Assembly (NCBI RefSeq): GCF_900115805.1
Contig: NZ_FOXU01000002.1
Span: forward strand, 372,001 to 436,000
DNA length: 64,000 nucleotides
Direction: 5' to 3'
Origin: Psychrobacillus psychrotolerans
GTDB lineage: Bacteria; Bacillota; Bacilli; Bacillales_A; Planococcaceae
Positions 50,818 through 59,606 of the stretch are shown here, one piece after another. The notes under the pieces were generated by a model. The model was not told where the DNA came from and ran no database searches. It saw nothing but the letters and a program-made list of their open reading frames with translations. The position numbers and the translations under genes were made by a program. Within the stretch, counting starts at the first letter, position 1. Each line of letters opens with the position of its first letter.

Positions 50818-52482
50818 TTATTCCACAAATTTTGGAGCTGTTGCCGAAACAGCTTGACGCGTTTCTTCTGGTAAGAATGAATATTTGTGCACAATCCCGT
50901 AACCTAAAGACTCTACATATTGGTCATACACCGTAGCGTTATAAGCGAAAACTTCCTCCGGATAATAAAGGGCAATTGCAGTAGGTTGGTTATTGTATAA
51001 CTCCTGCATATCAAATGAAATTGCTTTACGATCTTCAATTGTGGATGCCGCCATCCAATCTTCAATCAATGTATCCATAGCAGGATAGGCTATATCTTTC
51101 GTCCATAGATATGATGCACGATGAGACATAATGAATTGATCTGGATCTGCTACACCATGCGGACCTATTAAACTAACATACGTATCAAAATTATCCTCTG
51201 AATTGGCAGCTGCATAAGTCGTAGCATCCATTGCTTCTACTTCAAACTGTAACCCTATATCTTTTAATTGCTCCTTCAGCATTTCTGCTACACGCACATA
51301 AACAGGTTCACTTGCAGAAACAATTGTATTCATCCGTAACGTTTCACCTTCTGGTGTTTCACGAAAACCATCATTATTCGTATCTTTGTAGCCAAGTGAG
51401 TCTAGAATTTCTGTTGCTTTCGCTGTATCATATGGTGTCGATAAATCTGGATTTGTCCAAGGAGAATCCGGGTGAGGATATCCAGTTAAACCAGCACGTC
51501 CTTGACCTAATAACACAGTATCAACAATGCTTTGACGATCTATCGCTAGAGATACCGCTCGGCGTACCTCTTCTGTATTAAATGGCTTTCGTTCATAATT
51601 TAAGCCGAATTGGACAATAGATAGTGGAGATACTTTTGCTAACTTCATCGCATCGGTATTTTTAAATGAATCTTGTAATTCAGCTGGTACTGTACGCGTA
51701 GATGCATCAATCTCACCTGCTCGTAATGCGTTAAACATAGCTGTTGCATCCTTTATAATCGGCATATTTATGGAAGCAACTGTTGGTTCACCCATGAAGT
51801 ATTCATTATTCGCTTTAAATTTGTAATACTGGTCTGCTTCATATTCTTTTAAAACAAAAGGACCTGTTCCTACAGCTAACTTATTATATTGACGTGGATT
51901 TTCAACATCTTTCCAAATGTGCTCTGGTAAAATCGGCAAATCGGCAAAGGTAATACTCGCTAGTGATGGACAAGCATAGGCGCACTCAAAACGAACCGTT
52001 TTCCCATCCTCTTCAACTTCAATTTCATCAATTTTCGGTACTTCGCTAACATGATGTGTATGGCGGTTGGCTGAACCATCGCGGAAGTATTCATATGTAA
52101 ATTTGACATCTTCTGCCGTAAAGTCTTCCCCGTCATGCCACTTTATACCATCACGTACTTTTACAATCCAAGTTGTATCATCAAGTTGCTCTGCAGACTC
52201 TGCTAACCATGGAATCGGTTCATCTACATATGGCGATGGTGAAAATAATTTGTCATATACTAAATCAGTTAACCAGTCGACGTTTCCGGTATATATATTT
52301 AATGGACCAACATCTGATGGAATCCCCACTTTTAACTCTGCTACTTGTTCCGTTACTGCTCCTTCACCTTCTAAATTTGTTTCATCAGCTTGTCCTTTAG
52401 CTTCATTTGATGAACAACCTGCTACTAAAAACACTAATAGTATAAGCGGTAAGCCCCATAATTTTTTAATCCCTTTATACAC
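50818..52482 (-). CDS. Dipeptide/metal-chelate-type substrate-binding lipoprotein (SBP_bac_5)
   Basis: A 554-residue extracellular binding protein of family 5 (OppA/DppE/NikA/CntA). The signal peptide ends VFLVAGCSS. Mature domain marks: WHDGEDFTAEDVKFTYEYF, AVGTGPFVLKEYE, FGLNYERKPFNTEEVRRAVSLAIDR, GYPHPDSPW. Unusual local features are NRHTHHVSE and CAYACPS, possible metal-contact residues (inference). GTG 52482 has GGAG eight bases upstream. A Fur-box-like site lies 64 bases before the start, so a metal-chelate or siderophore-like ligand is more likely than plain peptides. First gene of a seven-gene leftward run down to 45449. Confidence 0.9.
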   Translation of the reverse strand: MYKGIKKLWGLPLILLVFLVAGCSSNEAKGQADETNLEGEGAVTEQVAELKVGIPSDVGPLNIYTGNVDWLTDLVYDKLFSPSPYVDEPIPWLAESAEQLDDTTWIVKVRDGIKWHDGEDFTAEDVKFTYEYFRDGSANRHTHHVSEVPKIDEIEVEEDGKTVRFECAYACPSLASITFADLPILPEHIWKDVENPRQYNKLAVGTGPFVLKEYEADQYYKFKANNEYFMGEPTVASINMPIIKDATAMFNALRAGEIDASTRTVPAELQDSFKNTDAMKLAKVSPLSIVQFGLNYERKPFNTEEVRRAVSLAIDRQSIVDTVLLGQGRAGLTGYPHPDSPWTNPDLSTPYDTAKATEILDSLGYKDTNNDGFRETPEGETLRMNTIVSASEPVYVRVAEMLKEQLKDIGLQFEVEAMDATTYAAANSEDNFDTYVSLIGPHGVADPDQFIMSHRASYLWTKDIAYPAMDTLIEDWMAASTIEDRKAISFDMQELYNNQPTAIALYYPEEVFAYNATVYDQYVESLGYGIVHKYSFLPEETRQAVSATAPKFVE

Positions 52483-52546
52483 TATGCTTTCTCCTTTTTA
52501 TTAAATAATTGATTTTTTATTCCTGCCTTCGTACTTTAACACCAAC

Positions 52547-52565
52547 GATAATGATTCTCAATATC
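52547..52565. promoter_or_regulatory. Fur-box-like operator upstream of the ABC-transporter operon
   Basis: GATAATGATTCTCAATATC matches the 19-bp Fur box (GATAATGATAATCATTATC) at 16 of 19 positions by eye. It lies 64 bases before the first gene, where a repressor would cover the promoter. Confidence 0.65.
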
Positions 52566-52681
52566 ATTTATAATTCACAAATCGACTTTTCACCTAGCTC
52601 CATGGAAGTAAGCGCTATCAATAAAATAAATAAATACTAGTATTCATTTTATTAATAGTTGCAAACTAGATTTCAAAATAT

Positions 52682-52712
52682 AGAAAAACCCAAGCTATAA
52701 GAAGCTTGGGTT
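52682..52712 (-). terminator. Intrinsic terminator after the LysR gene
   Basis: Perfect 10-bp stem AACCCAAGCT/AGCTTGGGTT, six-base loop, five T leftward. Confidence 0.88.
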
Positions 52713-53625
52713 AGTTCATTCTATTGGCATTTAACAAAGGCTTTCCATAGTGAATAAATTGATTTTTGACGTATTTGCAGAAATTTAACTCTCTTTGGGT
52801 TAGCATTTTTTGTGGATTAGATACAATTGCATTTTGACGTTTAATACAAAGTCCATGAATCGACTTCGCCATAATCTTGTTCTGACCTAAAAGAGGCTCT
52901 ATTATTTTTAAGGGCAAAAAAGAAATACCCATACCAGACAAGACAGCTTGTTTTATAATTTCAAAATTCGTCATCTGCATATATTGGACTTGTGCATTCT
53001 TTTGATCGATTTTATCTTTGATTAGTTGTTGCAAATACAAGTTTTCTGGTAGTAAGAGAGTTTGGTTTTTTAAATCTCGTGTGTAAATCACTTTTCTTCC
53101 TGCCAGCGGATGACTGCAATGCATTATTAAAAATAATTCCTCTTCAAATAATAAGTCCACTTTATATGCTTGTTGAAATTCTGAGTCATTCTCATAGATT
53201 GGCATAATTGCAAAATTTGTTTTCTCAAGAAGTAACTTTTCCTTAAGGCTTTCATAACAATTGCTTTTAATGGAGAATGATTGCTGTTCAAATTCATCTA
53301 TATGGAGAGGTAAAATAGTCGCAAAATATTTTTCAGCTATGTAATGACTTATGTGTACGGACAGTGGAGAATTTACTTGGTGCAATTCTTGTTCCATTTG
53401 CTTATCTAGTAATAATATTTTCCTAGCATATTGTAAAAAAACTTCCCCTTGCTCTGTTAATTCAATTTGTCTATTTTTACGTTGAATTAATATGGTCTTA
53501 TATTTTTCTTCTAGCTGTTGAATTTGATGACTAATTGTCGGTTGAGAACAAAACATTCTACGAGCCGTCTCTGTAAATGAACGACATTCAGCTAGAACGA
53601 TAAACATTTGCATTTTATCTAGCAT
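52711..53625 (-). CDS. LysR-family transcriptional regulator
   Basis: A 304-residue LysR-type regulator. The N-terminal helix-turn-helix is MLDKMQMFIVLAECRSFTETARRM with QPTISHQIQQLE; the substrate-binding domain follows with no unusual breaks. GGGAG is eight bases before the ATG. A Fur-box-like sequence stands immediately upstream, and the next gene downstream (same strand, after a terminator) is the ABC transporter operon, so it may respond to the transported ligand (inference). Confidence 0.9.
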   Translation of the reverse strand: MLDKMQMFIVLAECRSFTETARRMFCSQPTISHQIQQLEEKYKTILIQRKNRQIELTEQGEVFLQYARKILLLDKQMEQELHQVNSPLSVHISHYIAEKYFATILPLHIDEFEQQSFSIKSNCYESLKEKLLLEKTNFAIMPIYENDSEFQQAYKVDLLFEEELFLIMHCSHPLAGRKVIYTRDLKNQTLLLPENLYLQQLIKDKIDQKNAQVQYMQMTNFEIIKQAVLSGMGISFLPLKIIEPLLGQNKIMAKSIHGLCIKRQNAIVSNPQKMLTQRELNFCKYVKNQFIHYGKPLLNANRMN

Positions 53626-53659
53626 GCAACTGACTCCCTTTTATATGAATATCACTACT

Positions 53660-53678
53660 GATAATGATAATCGTTTTC
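53660..53678. promoter_or_regulatory. Fur-box-like operator upstream of the LysR gene
   Basis: GATAATGATAATCGTTTTC matches the Fur box at 17 of 19 positions by eye, and the longer ATAATGATAATCGTTTTCAT has ATAATGA/TCATTAT arms. It is 35 bases before the LysR start. Confidence 0.7.
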
Positions 53679-53729
53679 ATTATAGTTTATCATTTGCACT
53701 TACTGATGTCGATCATCATTTCAAGTAAA

Positions 53730-53761
53730 CAAAAAGAGTGGCCCTGCATATGAGGACCACT
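53730..53761 (-). terminator. Intrinsic terminator after the dehydrogenase gene
   Basis: Leftward stem GTGGTCCT/AGGGCCAC (one wobble pair) with seven-base loop and TTTTTG tail. Confidence 0.83.
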
Positions 53762-53770
53762 ACTTAAGTA

Positions 53771-54730
53771 TTAGAGAATTCTATTTTGAGGTTCTCTATT
53801 TTCTAAAACTGCTTCTATATCTTTTGCATTCATTTGCATCATCGCTTGGCGAGTGCGGATACTGGCACTACCGATATGGGGAGACACCGTTACATTAGGT
53901 AAAGTTAGTAGAGGATGATCCACCGGTACAGGCTCTTGCTCAAATACATCTAGTCCTGCAGCCCATATCTTTTTCGACGCCAGTGCTTCATAAAGAGCTT
54001 GTTCATCTACTATGCCACCTCGTGCGACATTAATAATTGCTGCAGTTTCTTTCATCATATTAAGTTCACGTTCCCCTATAAGTCCCTTTGTTTCAGGTGT
54101 AAGTGGAGTTAATAGAATGACAAAATCAGATTGCTTAAGTAATTCGTCTAATTCCGCGTAAGTAAAGCCGTACGTTTCTTCTGCATCTAGTTTTCTAGAG
54201 CGATTATGATATAACACATTCATATCAAAGCCTTTCGCACGTCTAGCAACCGCTTCCCCTATACGTCCCATTCCTACAATACCGAGCGTTGCACCGAAAA
54301 TGTCCATTCCTGTATATTGCATTGGTGACCAGGAATCCCAGTTACCCGAACGAATTTCTTGTTCTACTTCTGTTATTCTTCGAGCAGTTGCTAATAGTAA
54401 AGCAAATGCTAAGTCTGCCGTTGTCTCTGTTAATACTCCCGGAGTATTTGTTACGACAATACTACGGTCTTTTGCCGCCTCTATGTCTATATTGTTATAG
54501 CCAACTGCAAAATTACTAATTACTTTTAAATTTGGAAGGCCTTCAATTAGTGTACGATCGATATTATCGGATAACATCGTCCATAGAGCGTACGCGTCTT
54601 TAGCATTTGTTATTATTTCTTCATTTGTCATTCCAATAGTTTCGCTATGCCACATTTGTACATCAAACTTTTTTCTTAAAGGCTCAATGATTTCTTCGGG
54701 TAGTTTACGAGTTATGTATATTTTCTTCAA
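53771..54730 (-). CDS. D-isomer 2-hydroxyacid dehydrogenase (glyoxylate/hydroxypyruvate reductase-like)
   Basis: A 319-residue NAD(P)-dependent enzyme of the D-2-hydroxyacid dehydrogenase family. The nucleotide-binding GIVGMGRIGEAVARRA is at ~150; the catalytic Arg lies in NVARGGIVDE, Glu in DVFEQEP and His in SPHIGSAS. Together with NFAVGYNNIDIEAAK the motifs resemble glyoxylate/hydroxypyruvate or 2-ketogluconate reductases; the substrate is not decided. GGAGG is 9-10 bases before the ATG. It is monocistronic. Confidence 0.9.
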   Translation of the reverse strand: MKKIYITRKLPEEIIEPLRKKFDVQMWHSETIGMTNEEIITNAKDAYALWTMLSDNIDRTLIEGLPNLKVISNFAVGYNNIDIEAAKDRSIVVTNTPGVLTETTADLAFALLLATARRITEVEQEIRSGNWDSWSPMQYTGMDIFGATLGIVGMGRIGEAVARRAKGFDMNVLYHNRSRKLDAEETYGFTYAELDELLKQSDFVILLTPLTPETKGLIGERELNMMKETAAIINVARGGIVDEQALYEALASKKIWAAGLDVFEQEPVPVDHPLLTLPNVTVSPHIGSASIRTRQAMMQMNAKDIEAVLENREPQNRIL

Positions 54731-54767
54731 AACTTTATCCTCCCTCGAGTTATGTATTCTTGTGTTT

Positions 54768-54853
54768 CTCTGGTGCTTTCGGGTGACTCTTTGTTCTATT
54801 GCGGTGATTCTCTTTTACATTCGGGTGATTATTCTCACCATTCCGGTGTTTCT
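54768..54853. repeat. Degenerate 21-bp tandem repeat
   Basis: GGTG recurs at exact 21-base intervals four times in units like GGTGATTCTCTTTTACATTCG, GGTGATTATTCTCACCATTCC and GGTGACTCTTTGTTCTATTGC, plus a partial unit before them. The minus-strand open frame over it is only a periodic HRNGENN-type repeat without ribosome site and is not a gene. It lies in the 452-bp gap before the TPP riboswitch. Confidence 0.6.
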
Positions 54854-54997
54854 CCAAATATCCATTATGATTCACCCAGCCCACAAACAATCGGGTTAGA
54901 TAAAGCATGGACGAAAGTACGAAATTTTGCAAACATATTTACAACTTCAAATAGCTACGTTATACTTTGGGCATATTAAAAAACTACATACCGTTTT

Positions 54998-55091
54998 GCG
55001 CACTAGGGGTGCCCACTTTGGCTGAGATGCGAGCATTTTGCTCCGATCCCTTAAAACTCGATCAGGATAATACCTGCGTGAGGAAGTGCGG
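54998..55091 (+). promoter_or_regulatory. TPP riboswitch (THI element)
   Basis: Contains the conserved THI parts in order: CTAGGGGTGCC, GGCTGAGATG, GATCCCTT, ACTCGATCAGGATAATACC and GCGTGAGGAAGTG, closed by P1 arms CGCACT/AGTGCG. It binds thiamine pyrophosphate and lowers expression of ykoFEDC when TPP is plentiful; the terminator at 55124 is the likely expression platform. Confidence 0.97.
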
Positions 55092-55123
55092 TGACTTCCC
55101 TAATATTTTTGTATTGGATAAGT

Positions 55124-55154
55124 GGCTGCATCTTCACGGATGTGGTCTTTTTTT
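55124..55154 (+). terminator. Riboswitch-controlled terminator before ykoF
   Basis: Stem GGCTGCATC/GATGTGGTC (with wobble pairs), short loop, then seven T, 29 bases before ykoF. Confidence 0.75.
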
Positions 55155-55182
55155 ATGAAAAAAATACAGGGAGGTTTTTTAA

Positions 55183-55764
55183 ATGGAATGTGGATTGAGC
55201 CCAATTATCGGATTTCGTTTTTCGTTACATCCGATGACAAATGATTTTATCAAAGTGATTAAAGGTGCTTTGAAGGAGACGGATACGACGAATGTGTGGA
55301 TGCACACAGATGATGTGTCGACGGTTATTCGTGGCAAACAAGTACATGTATTTAATGTGGCAAAAGCAATTACATTGCATGCTGCTAAGACAGGAGAACA
55401 TATTGCACTGTCCGGTACTTTTTCCGCTGGTTGCCCCGGTGATTCTGCAGGAGATGTCTATCTAGACAAAGGCGATATAATTGCCAACACAGATATAACA
55501 AAACAATATGTATCTTCTCAATTTGCTCTATACCCGATGAATAACCCGAGTTATATGAACATTATTTATCGTGAAGTGGATCGTGCTAAAGCACAAGGTG
55601 TGTTTAATGATTCCATGCATTATGCGAGTGGTATTCATGGAGATATTCATGAGGTGTTTGCGTTTTATGAAGAAGCATTCACGAATGCCCGCTCAGATGA
55701 GCATAAGCATTTGGTTATGACCGTTTCTATGAGTATTAACAGCCCCTCTCATGGAGGTCGTTAA
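55183..55764 (+). CDS. ykoF: Thiamine/HMP-binding protein YkoF
   Basis: A 193-residue soluble protein of the YkoF family, which binds thiamine-related pyrimidines in B. subtilis. It contains two related Ykof domains: PIIGFRFSLHPMTNDFIKVI with WMHTDDVSTVIRG, and SSQFALYPMNNPSYMNIIYR with SGIHGDIHEVFAF. GGGAGG precedes the ATG. First gene of the TPP-regulated operon, 92 bases after the riboswitch. Confidence 0.95.
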   Translation: MECGLSPIIGFRFSLHPMTNDFIKVIKGALKETDTTNVWMHTDDVSTVIRGKQVHVFNVAKAITLHAAKTGEHIALSGTFSAGCPGDSAGDVYLDKGDIIANTDITKQYVSSQFALYPMNNPSYMNIIYREVDRAKAQGVFNDSMHYASGIHGDIHEVFAFYEEAFTNARSDEHKHLVMTVSMSINSPSHGGR

Positions 55765-55765
55765 C

Positions 55766-56347
55766 ATGCTGAAATCATGGAAGCTAAAAGAAATCGTGTT
55801 AATGTCTTTACTTGCCGTTGTATTTGGCATTGTGTATTTATTGTTCTTGCATGTCGGTAATATTTGGGCTGGATTTATAGGTCCGATTGCATATGAATGG
55901 ATTTTTGGGATTTGGTTTATCGTGTCTATTATTAGTATGTATATTATTCGAAAGCCAGGTGCTGCAGTTATTTCAGAAACAATCGCCGCTGCCATTGAGG
56001 TGTTGTTAGGAAATGCCGTTGGACCCCGACTAATTCTATCAGGTGTTATTCAGGGCTTAGGGGCAGAAGCAGTATTTGCTGCAACTAGATACAAACGCTT
56101 TGATATTTGGATTCTAATCCTAGCGGGTGTGGGATCTTCGGTATTTAGTTTTGCCTACGGGTATTTGTTAGGTGGCTTTACGGTATTCAGTACTGGTTAT
56201 GTTGCACTGATGCTTGGCATTCGCATATTGAGTGGAGCTCTCCTTGCTGGTGTTGGAGGTAAAGCGGTTGCCGATGGCTTACTAGCAACAGGCTCTCTTC
56301 GAGGATACGCTATTTCACGACCGAAAAAAGGTGATGCTCGTGCATGA
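55766..56347 (+). CDS. ykoE: ECF-type thiamine-precursor transporter S component YkoE
   Basis: A 193-residue membrane protein with about five hydrophobic spans and the YkoE pattern HVGNIWAGFIGPIAYEWIFGIW, PGAAVISETIAAAIEVLLGN. It is the substrate-binding part of the YkoEDC energy-coupling-factor importer for thiamine or HMP. ATG 55766 has GGAGGT seven bases upstream; the frame begins at 55751 inside ykoF. It overlaps ykoD by a few codons. Confidence 0.95.
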   Translation: MLKSWKLKEIVLMSLLAVVFGIVYLLFLHVGNIWAGFIGPIAYEWIFGIWFIVSIISMYIIRKPGAAVISETIAAAIEVLLGNAVGPRLILSGVIQGLGAEAVFAATRYKRFDIWILILAGVGSSVFSFAYGYLLGGFTVFSTGYVALMLGIRILSGALLAGVGGKAVADGLLATGSLRGYAISRPKKGDARA

Positions 56348-57710
56348 CGTCATTTCGTTTGAGAAGGTCAGCTTTCGATATCCAGATGAGGAAAATTGGA
56401 CTTTGAATGACTTTTCATTTGCAGTACAAAAAGGTTCCAGGGTTGTGGTAACTGGTCCTAGCGGCTGTGGAAAAACGACACTACTTTACTTGTGCAATCG
56501 ATTATATCCCGATAATTGCGATGGTATTTTAACGGGCAATATTGAGCTATTTGGGAAGGATAGTCGGACATTCATTGCCGGGGAAATAAATCATCGAATT
56601 GCTACCGTTTTTCAGGATCCAGATGCGCAATTTTGTATGCAAACAGTGGAAGAGGAGCTTGCTTTTACGCTAGAAAATTTGCAGGTGAAACGTGAAGAGA
56701 TGGAGAATCGAATAAAAGAGGTACTTGCTCTCACAAATTTAACTGACTTTCGATATTCTATTATTCAACAGCTTTCAGGTGGGCAGAAGCAACAAATCGC
56801 TACTGCGTGTGCACTTATTATGGAGCCAGAGATTTTGTTGTTAGACGAACCAATCGCTCATTTGGACCCTTATACCGCTAAACGATATATAGAATGGTTG
56901 GATCAGCTACAGCAAAATCGGCAAATGACAATTGTTGCAATTGAACACCGCTTGGACTTATGGGGAGATTTTTTTGACAGGATCATTCCTTTGAGCGAAA
57001 GCGATGAACCATCCATACTTCCTAAAAGAATGACTTCTATAAAACCGGAGATTTCCATTCAAGCAACAAAAATAGAGACAAAAACTTTTTTGAAGCCCGC
57101 CTCATTTTCTTTACAGCGCGGAGAAATTACCATTCTTGCTGGACCTAACGGTAGTGGTAAATCAACTTTATTAAAGGCCTTATGTCATTTGATTCCTAGA
57201 AATGGATTAATAGAACCGACGTTTTTAGGCTATGTTCCGCAATCACCTGAGTTTTTATTTCTTACTAAGACTGTTCAAGATGAAGTGGCATATGGCGGTG
57301 GATATGGTGTGGATAACATGTTGCAGCGATTAAAACTAATGGACATTGCTGCTTCACATCCTTTTTCTATTAGTCATGGTCAAAAACGAAGGGTAGCCAT
57401 TGCCGCAATGCTTTGTGATGGGAGAGAAGTAATTTTAATGGATGAACCTACCTCAGGTCAGGATGCTGCCGCATTGTCAGAGTTATACCAACTAATAGAT
57501 GAGCGTGCTCATGATGGCACTACATTTTTAATCGTTACGCACGATATGGAGTTCGCCTATTGTCTAGCAGATTCTATTATATTGATGGAGGATGGTAGTT
57601 TAACTGGGAAGTTTCCTGCGTTAGCCGTTTGGGAGAACGAAAAGTTATTACTGGAGCATCATTTACTCCCACCGAAAGGACTGATGCAATGTGAGAAGTC
57701 TTTTGCATAG
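56340..57710 (+). CDS. ykoD: ECF transporter double ATPase YkoD
   Basis: A 456-residue protein with two ABC ATPase domains. First: TGPSGCGKTTLLYLC, VFQDPDAQFCMQTVEEEL, LSGGQKQQIATACAL, LLLDEPIAHLDP. Second: AGPNGSGKSTLLKAL, YVPQSPEFLFLT, ISHGQKRRVAIAAML, LMDEPTSGQD. It energises YkoE with YkoC. GTG 56340 lies eight bases after AAGG and gives HDVISFEKVSFRYP; GTG 56331 and ATG 56334 are alternatives. It overlaps both neighbours. Confidence 0.94.
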   Translation: MHDVISFEKVSFRYPDEENWTLNDFSFAVQKGSRVVVTGPSGCGKTTLLYLCNRLYPDNCDGILTGNIELFGKDSRTFIAGEINHRIATVFQDPDAQFCMQTVEEELAFTLENLQVKREEMENRIKEVLALTNLTDFRYSIIQQLSGGQKQQIATACALIMEPEILLLDEPIAHLDPYTAKRYIEWLDQLQQNRQMTIVAIEHRLDLWGDFFDRIIPLSESDEPSILPKRMTSIKPEISIQATKIETKTFLKPASFSLQRGEITILAGPNGSGKSTLLKALCHLIPRNGLIEPTFLGYVPQSPEFLFLTKTVQDEVAYGGGYGVDNMLQRLKLMDIAASHPFSISHGQKRRVAIAAMLCDGREVILMDEPTSGQDAAALSELYQLIDERAHDGTTFLIVTHDMEFAYCLADSIILMEDGSLTGKFPALAVWENEKLLLEHHLLPPKGLMQCEKSFA

Positions 57711-58446
57711 AATGAATCCTTCTGTGAAGTTTGTTTTAATCACTGTGTGCATGTTCACGATGGCTTTTTTCTTTGATCCAGTGACCCCCCTTCTATTTTG
57801 GGCTGGTGTACTTTTAATGCAAATATTGTTCAGTCAAACTGATTGGAAGAAGTGGCTATTCTTTATGATTCCATTTTTTATAATGGCTTTTGGTTATTTT
57901 TGGACGACACTTGTATTTGCTAAGGAAACGGTCGGTCCTATCATTTGGTCAATCAGGTCTGTTCATGTGACAGAACTCCAGCTACACCATGCACTTTCTT
58001 TGAGCTTCCGTGTTTTAGCTTTTTCGAGTTTGTCTCTATTGTTTGCTTTAACAACTAATCCCGTTACGTTCATATTAAGTTTAATGCAACAATTAAAACT
58101 ATCCCCTAAAATAGCTTATGGCATTTTAGTAGGCTTTCAGTTTTTACCTGTTATAAAAGACGAATTTATACAAATTCAGCAGGCACAACGGTTGAGAGGA
58201 ATTGTTCAGAAAAAAAATACCTTACAGCGTTTGTTGGATACTCGCCTAGTCCTTATCCCCTTACTTGCGGGTGCTGTCCGTAAAGCCGAGCGATCAGCAT
58301 TTGCCATGGAAGCAAGGGGTTTTACAGGAGAACGGAGAGGTGGTTTCTTTCATGAGATCTTAGTTGATAAAGTAGATGCTTTTTTAGGAGTACTATTTTT
58401 ATTTGTATTAGTTTTAAGCTGTACGAACTCCTTCTGGCTTGGTTAA
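57691..58446 (+). CDS. ykoC: ECF transporter T component YkoC
   Basis: A 251-residue CbiQ/EcfT-type membrane protein with four to five spans and the coupling helix motif AQRLRGI and (later) AMEARGF that contacts the ATPases. GTG 57691, ten bases after AAGGA and inside the end of ykoD, is the likely start. It closes the ykoFEDC operon; I see no strong terminator after it. Confidence 0.94.
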   Translation: MRSLLHRMNPSVKFVLITVCMFTMAFFFDPVTPLLFWAGVLLMQILFSQTDWKKWLFFMIPFFIMAFGYFWTTLVFAKETVGPIIWSIRSVHVTELQLHHALSLSFRVLAFSSLSLLFALTTNPVTFILSLMQQLKLSPKIAYGILVGFQFLPVIKDEFIQIQQAQRLRGIVQKKNTLQRLLDTRLVLIPLLAGAVRKAERSAFAMEARGFTGERRGGFFHEILVDKVDAFLGVLFLFVLVLSCTNSFWLG

Positions 58447-58488
58447 AATAGAAGTAGAATATCTTAAAACAGTTGGGAGTGTTGTTGG

Positions 58489-58992
58489 ATGCCATCAGTA
58501 ATATTGCTACGAGGGATCAATCTCGGTGCTAAAAATAAGGTAGATATGAAATCCTTAAAATCTCTTTTTGAAGAGATGAGTTATGAAAATGTACAAACCT
58601 ATATTCAGACTGGAAACGTAATAGTGGAACAGTCTGTTATTGATGGCCCCTCTTTAGAGGTTGCTCTTCTAGAAGCTTATGGATTTGAAATACCTGTAAC
58701 AATCCGTTCAAAAGAAGAGTTGGAAGAGATTCAGCAGCATCCTATCTTTTACAAAGACCAAGTGTATGTAATGTTTTTAACACAGGAAATTTGTAAGGAG
58801 CAACAAGAAATGCTTGTAGGTTTAATAGATGATGAATTTGTTGTTTGGAAAAACCGAAACGTGATTATTAGTCTTTCTAAAACCTATCATCAAACAAAGT
58901 TTACGAATGCTTATTTTGAGCGTAAACTCGGGATTCCCTCCACAGCTCGCAATAAAAATACGGTTAACAAAATAATTGCAAAAATGTCATAA
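58489..58992 (+). CDS. DUF1697 protein
   Basis: A 167-residue soluble protein with the DUF1697 pattern: VILLRGINLGAKNKVDMKSL, YENVQTYIQTGNVIVE and the closing LGIPSTARNKNTVNKI. The function is not established. GGGAG stands nine bases before the ATG. It is 42 bases after ykoC and might be read through from that operon, but it is unrelated to thiamine. Confidence 0.88.
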   Translation: MPSVILLRGINLGAKNKVDMKSLKSLFEEMSYENVQTYIQTGNVIVEQSVIDGPSLEVALLEAYGFEIPVTIRSKEELEEIQQHPIFYKDQVYVMFLTQEICKEQQEMLVGLIDDEFVVWKNRNVIISLSKTYHQTKFTNAYFERKLGIPSTARNKNTVNKIIAKMS

Positions 58993-59078
58993 GTATTCTT
59001 TATGTATAATGATGAATTTTATAAATTATTCTTATAACCATCTTTCCCATACAATGATAGTATAAGGAGGGATTAACG

Positions 59079-59450
59079 ATGTCATTTGTATTTCAATCAA
59101 TCGATCACGTTCAATTAGCAGCTCCAAAGGGTTCTGAATCTATCGCAAGAAAATTTTACGGGGAAATTTTAGGTTTTACGGAAGTAGAAAAACCAGCACT
59201 TCTAAAAAAACGAGGTGGCGTTTGGTTTGGTTTCGGCTCTTATCAAATCCATATCGGTATTGAAGAGCCATTTGCACCAGCTAAAAAAGCTCACCCTGCT
59301 TTTCAAGTAGAAAATTTAGATGCTTTAAAGGGACATTTAGCTGAATGTGATGTGAATTTTATAGTCGATGTCGACTTACCCGGAGCCAATCGGATATATA
59401 TACACGATCCATTTGGCAATCGCATCGAAATATTAGAGTGGATTTCCTGA
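59079..59450 (+). CDS. VOC-family (glyoxalase/bleomycin-resistance-type) protein
   Basis: A 123-residue vicinal-oxygen-chelate protein: IDHVQLAAPKGSESIARKFYGEILGF, GVWFGFGSYQIHIG and YIHDPFGNRIEILE. The metal-ligand positions His (DHVQ), His (IHIG) and Glu (RIEILE) are present. The substrate is unknown. AAGGAGGG precedes the ATG. Confidence 0.9.
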   Translation: MSFVFQSIDHVQLAAPKGSESIARKFYGEILGFTEVEKPALLKKRGGVWFGFGSYQIHIGIEEPFAPAKKAHPAFQVENLDALKGHLAECDVNFIVDVDLPGANRIYIHDPFGNRIEILEWIS

Positions 59451-59461
59451 TTTAATATAAT

Positions 59462-59500
59462 AATAGCCCATATTTCTTAATGAAATATGGGCTATTTGTA
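59462..59500 (+). terminator. Hairpin after the VOC gene
   Basis: Perfect 15-bp stem AATAGCCCATATTTC/GAAATATGGGCTATT with a five-base loop; the T tail is short (TTTG). Confidence 0.72.
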
Positions 59501-59549
59501 ATTCATTTATAAAGTCAAATAAACATCTTTATAAAAAAGCTCAGAATAA

Positions 59550-59574
59550 GTTTATTGTTGCGAAATAAGGGGAT
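59550..59574 (+). promoter_or_regulatory. Sigma-B-like promoter of the GSP26-type gene
   Basis: GTTTAT, 13-base spacer, GGGGAT: one mismatch in each box against the sigma-B consensus, 32 bases before the coding start. The B. subtilis relative ydaG is sigma-B-dependent. Confidence 0.55.
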
Positions 59575-59606
59575 TTTATCTATATATTATTAAGGAGGAA
59601 TTTCTC

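Noticed and set aside
54750-54932. 60-codon minus-strand frame with repeated HRN/HPN segments
   Set aside because: It is the translation of the 21-bp tandem repeat; no ribosome site and no family resemblance.
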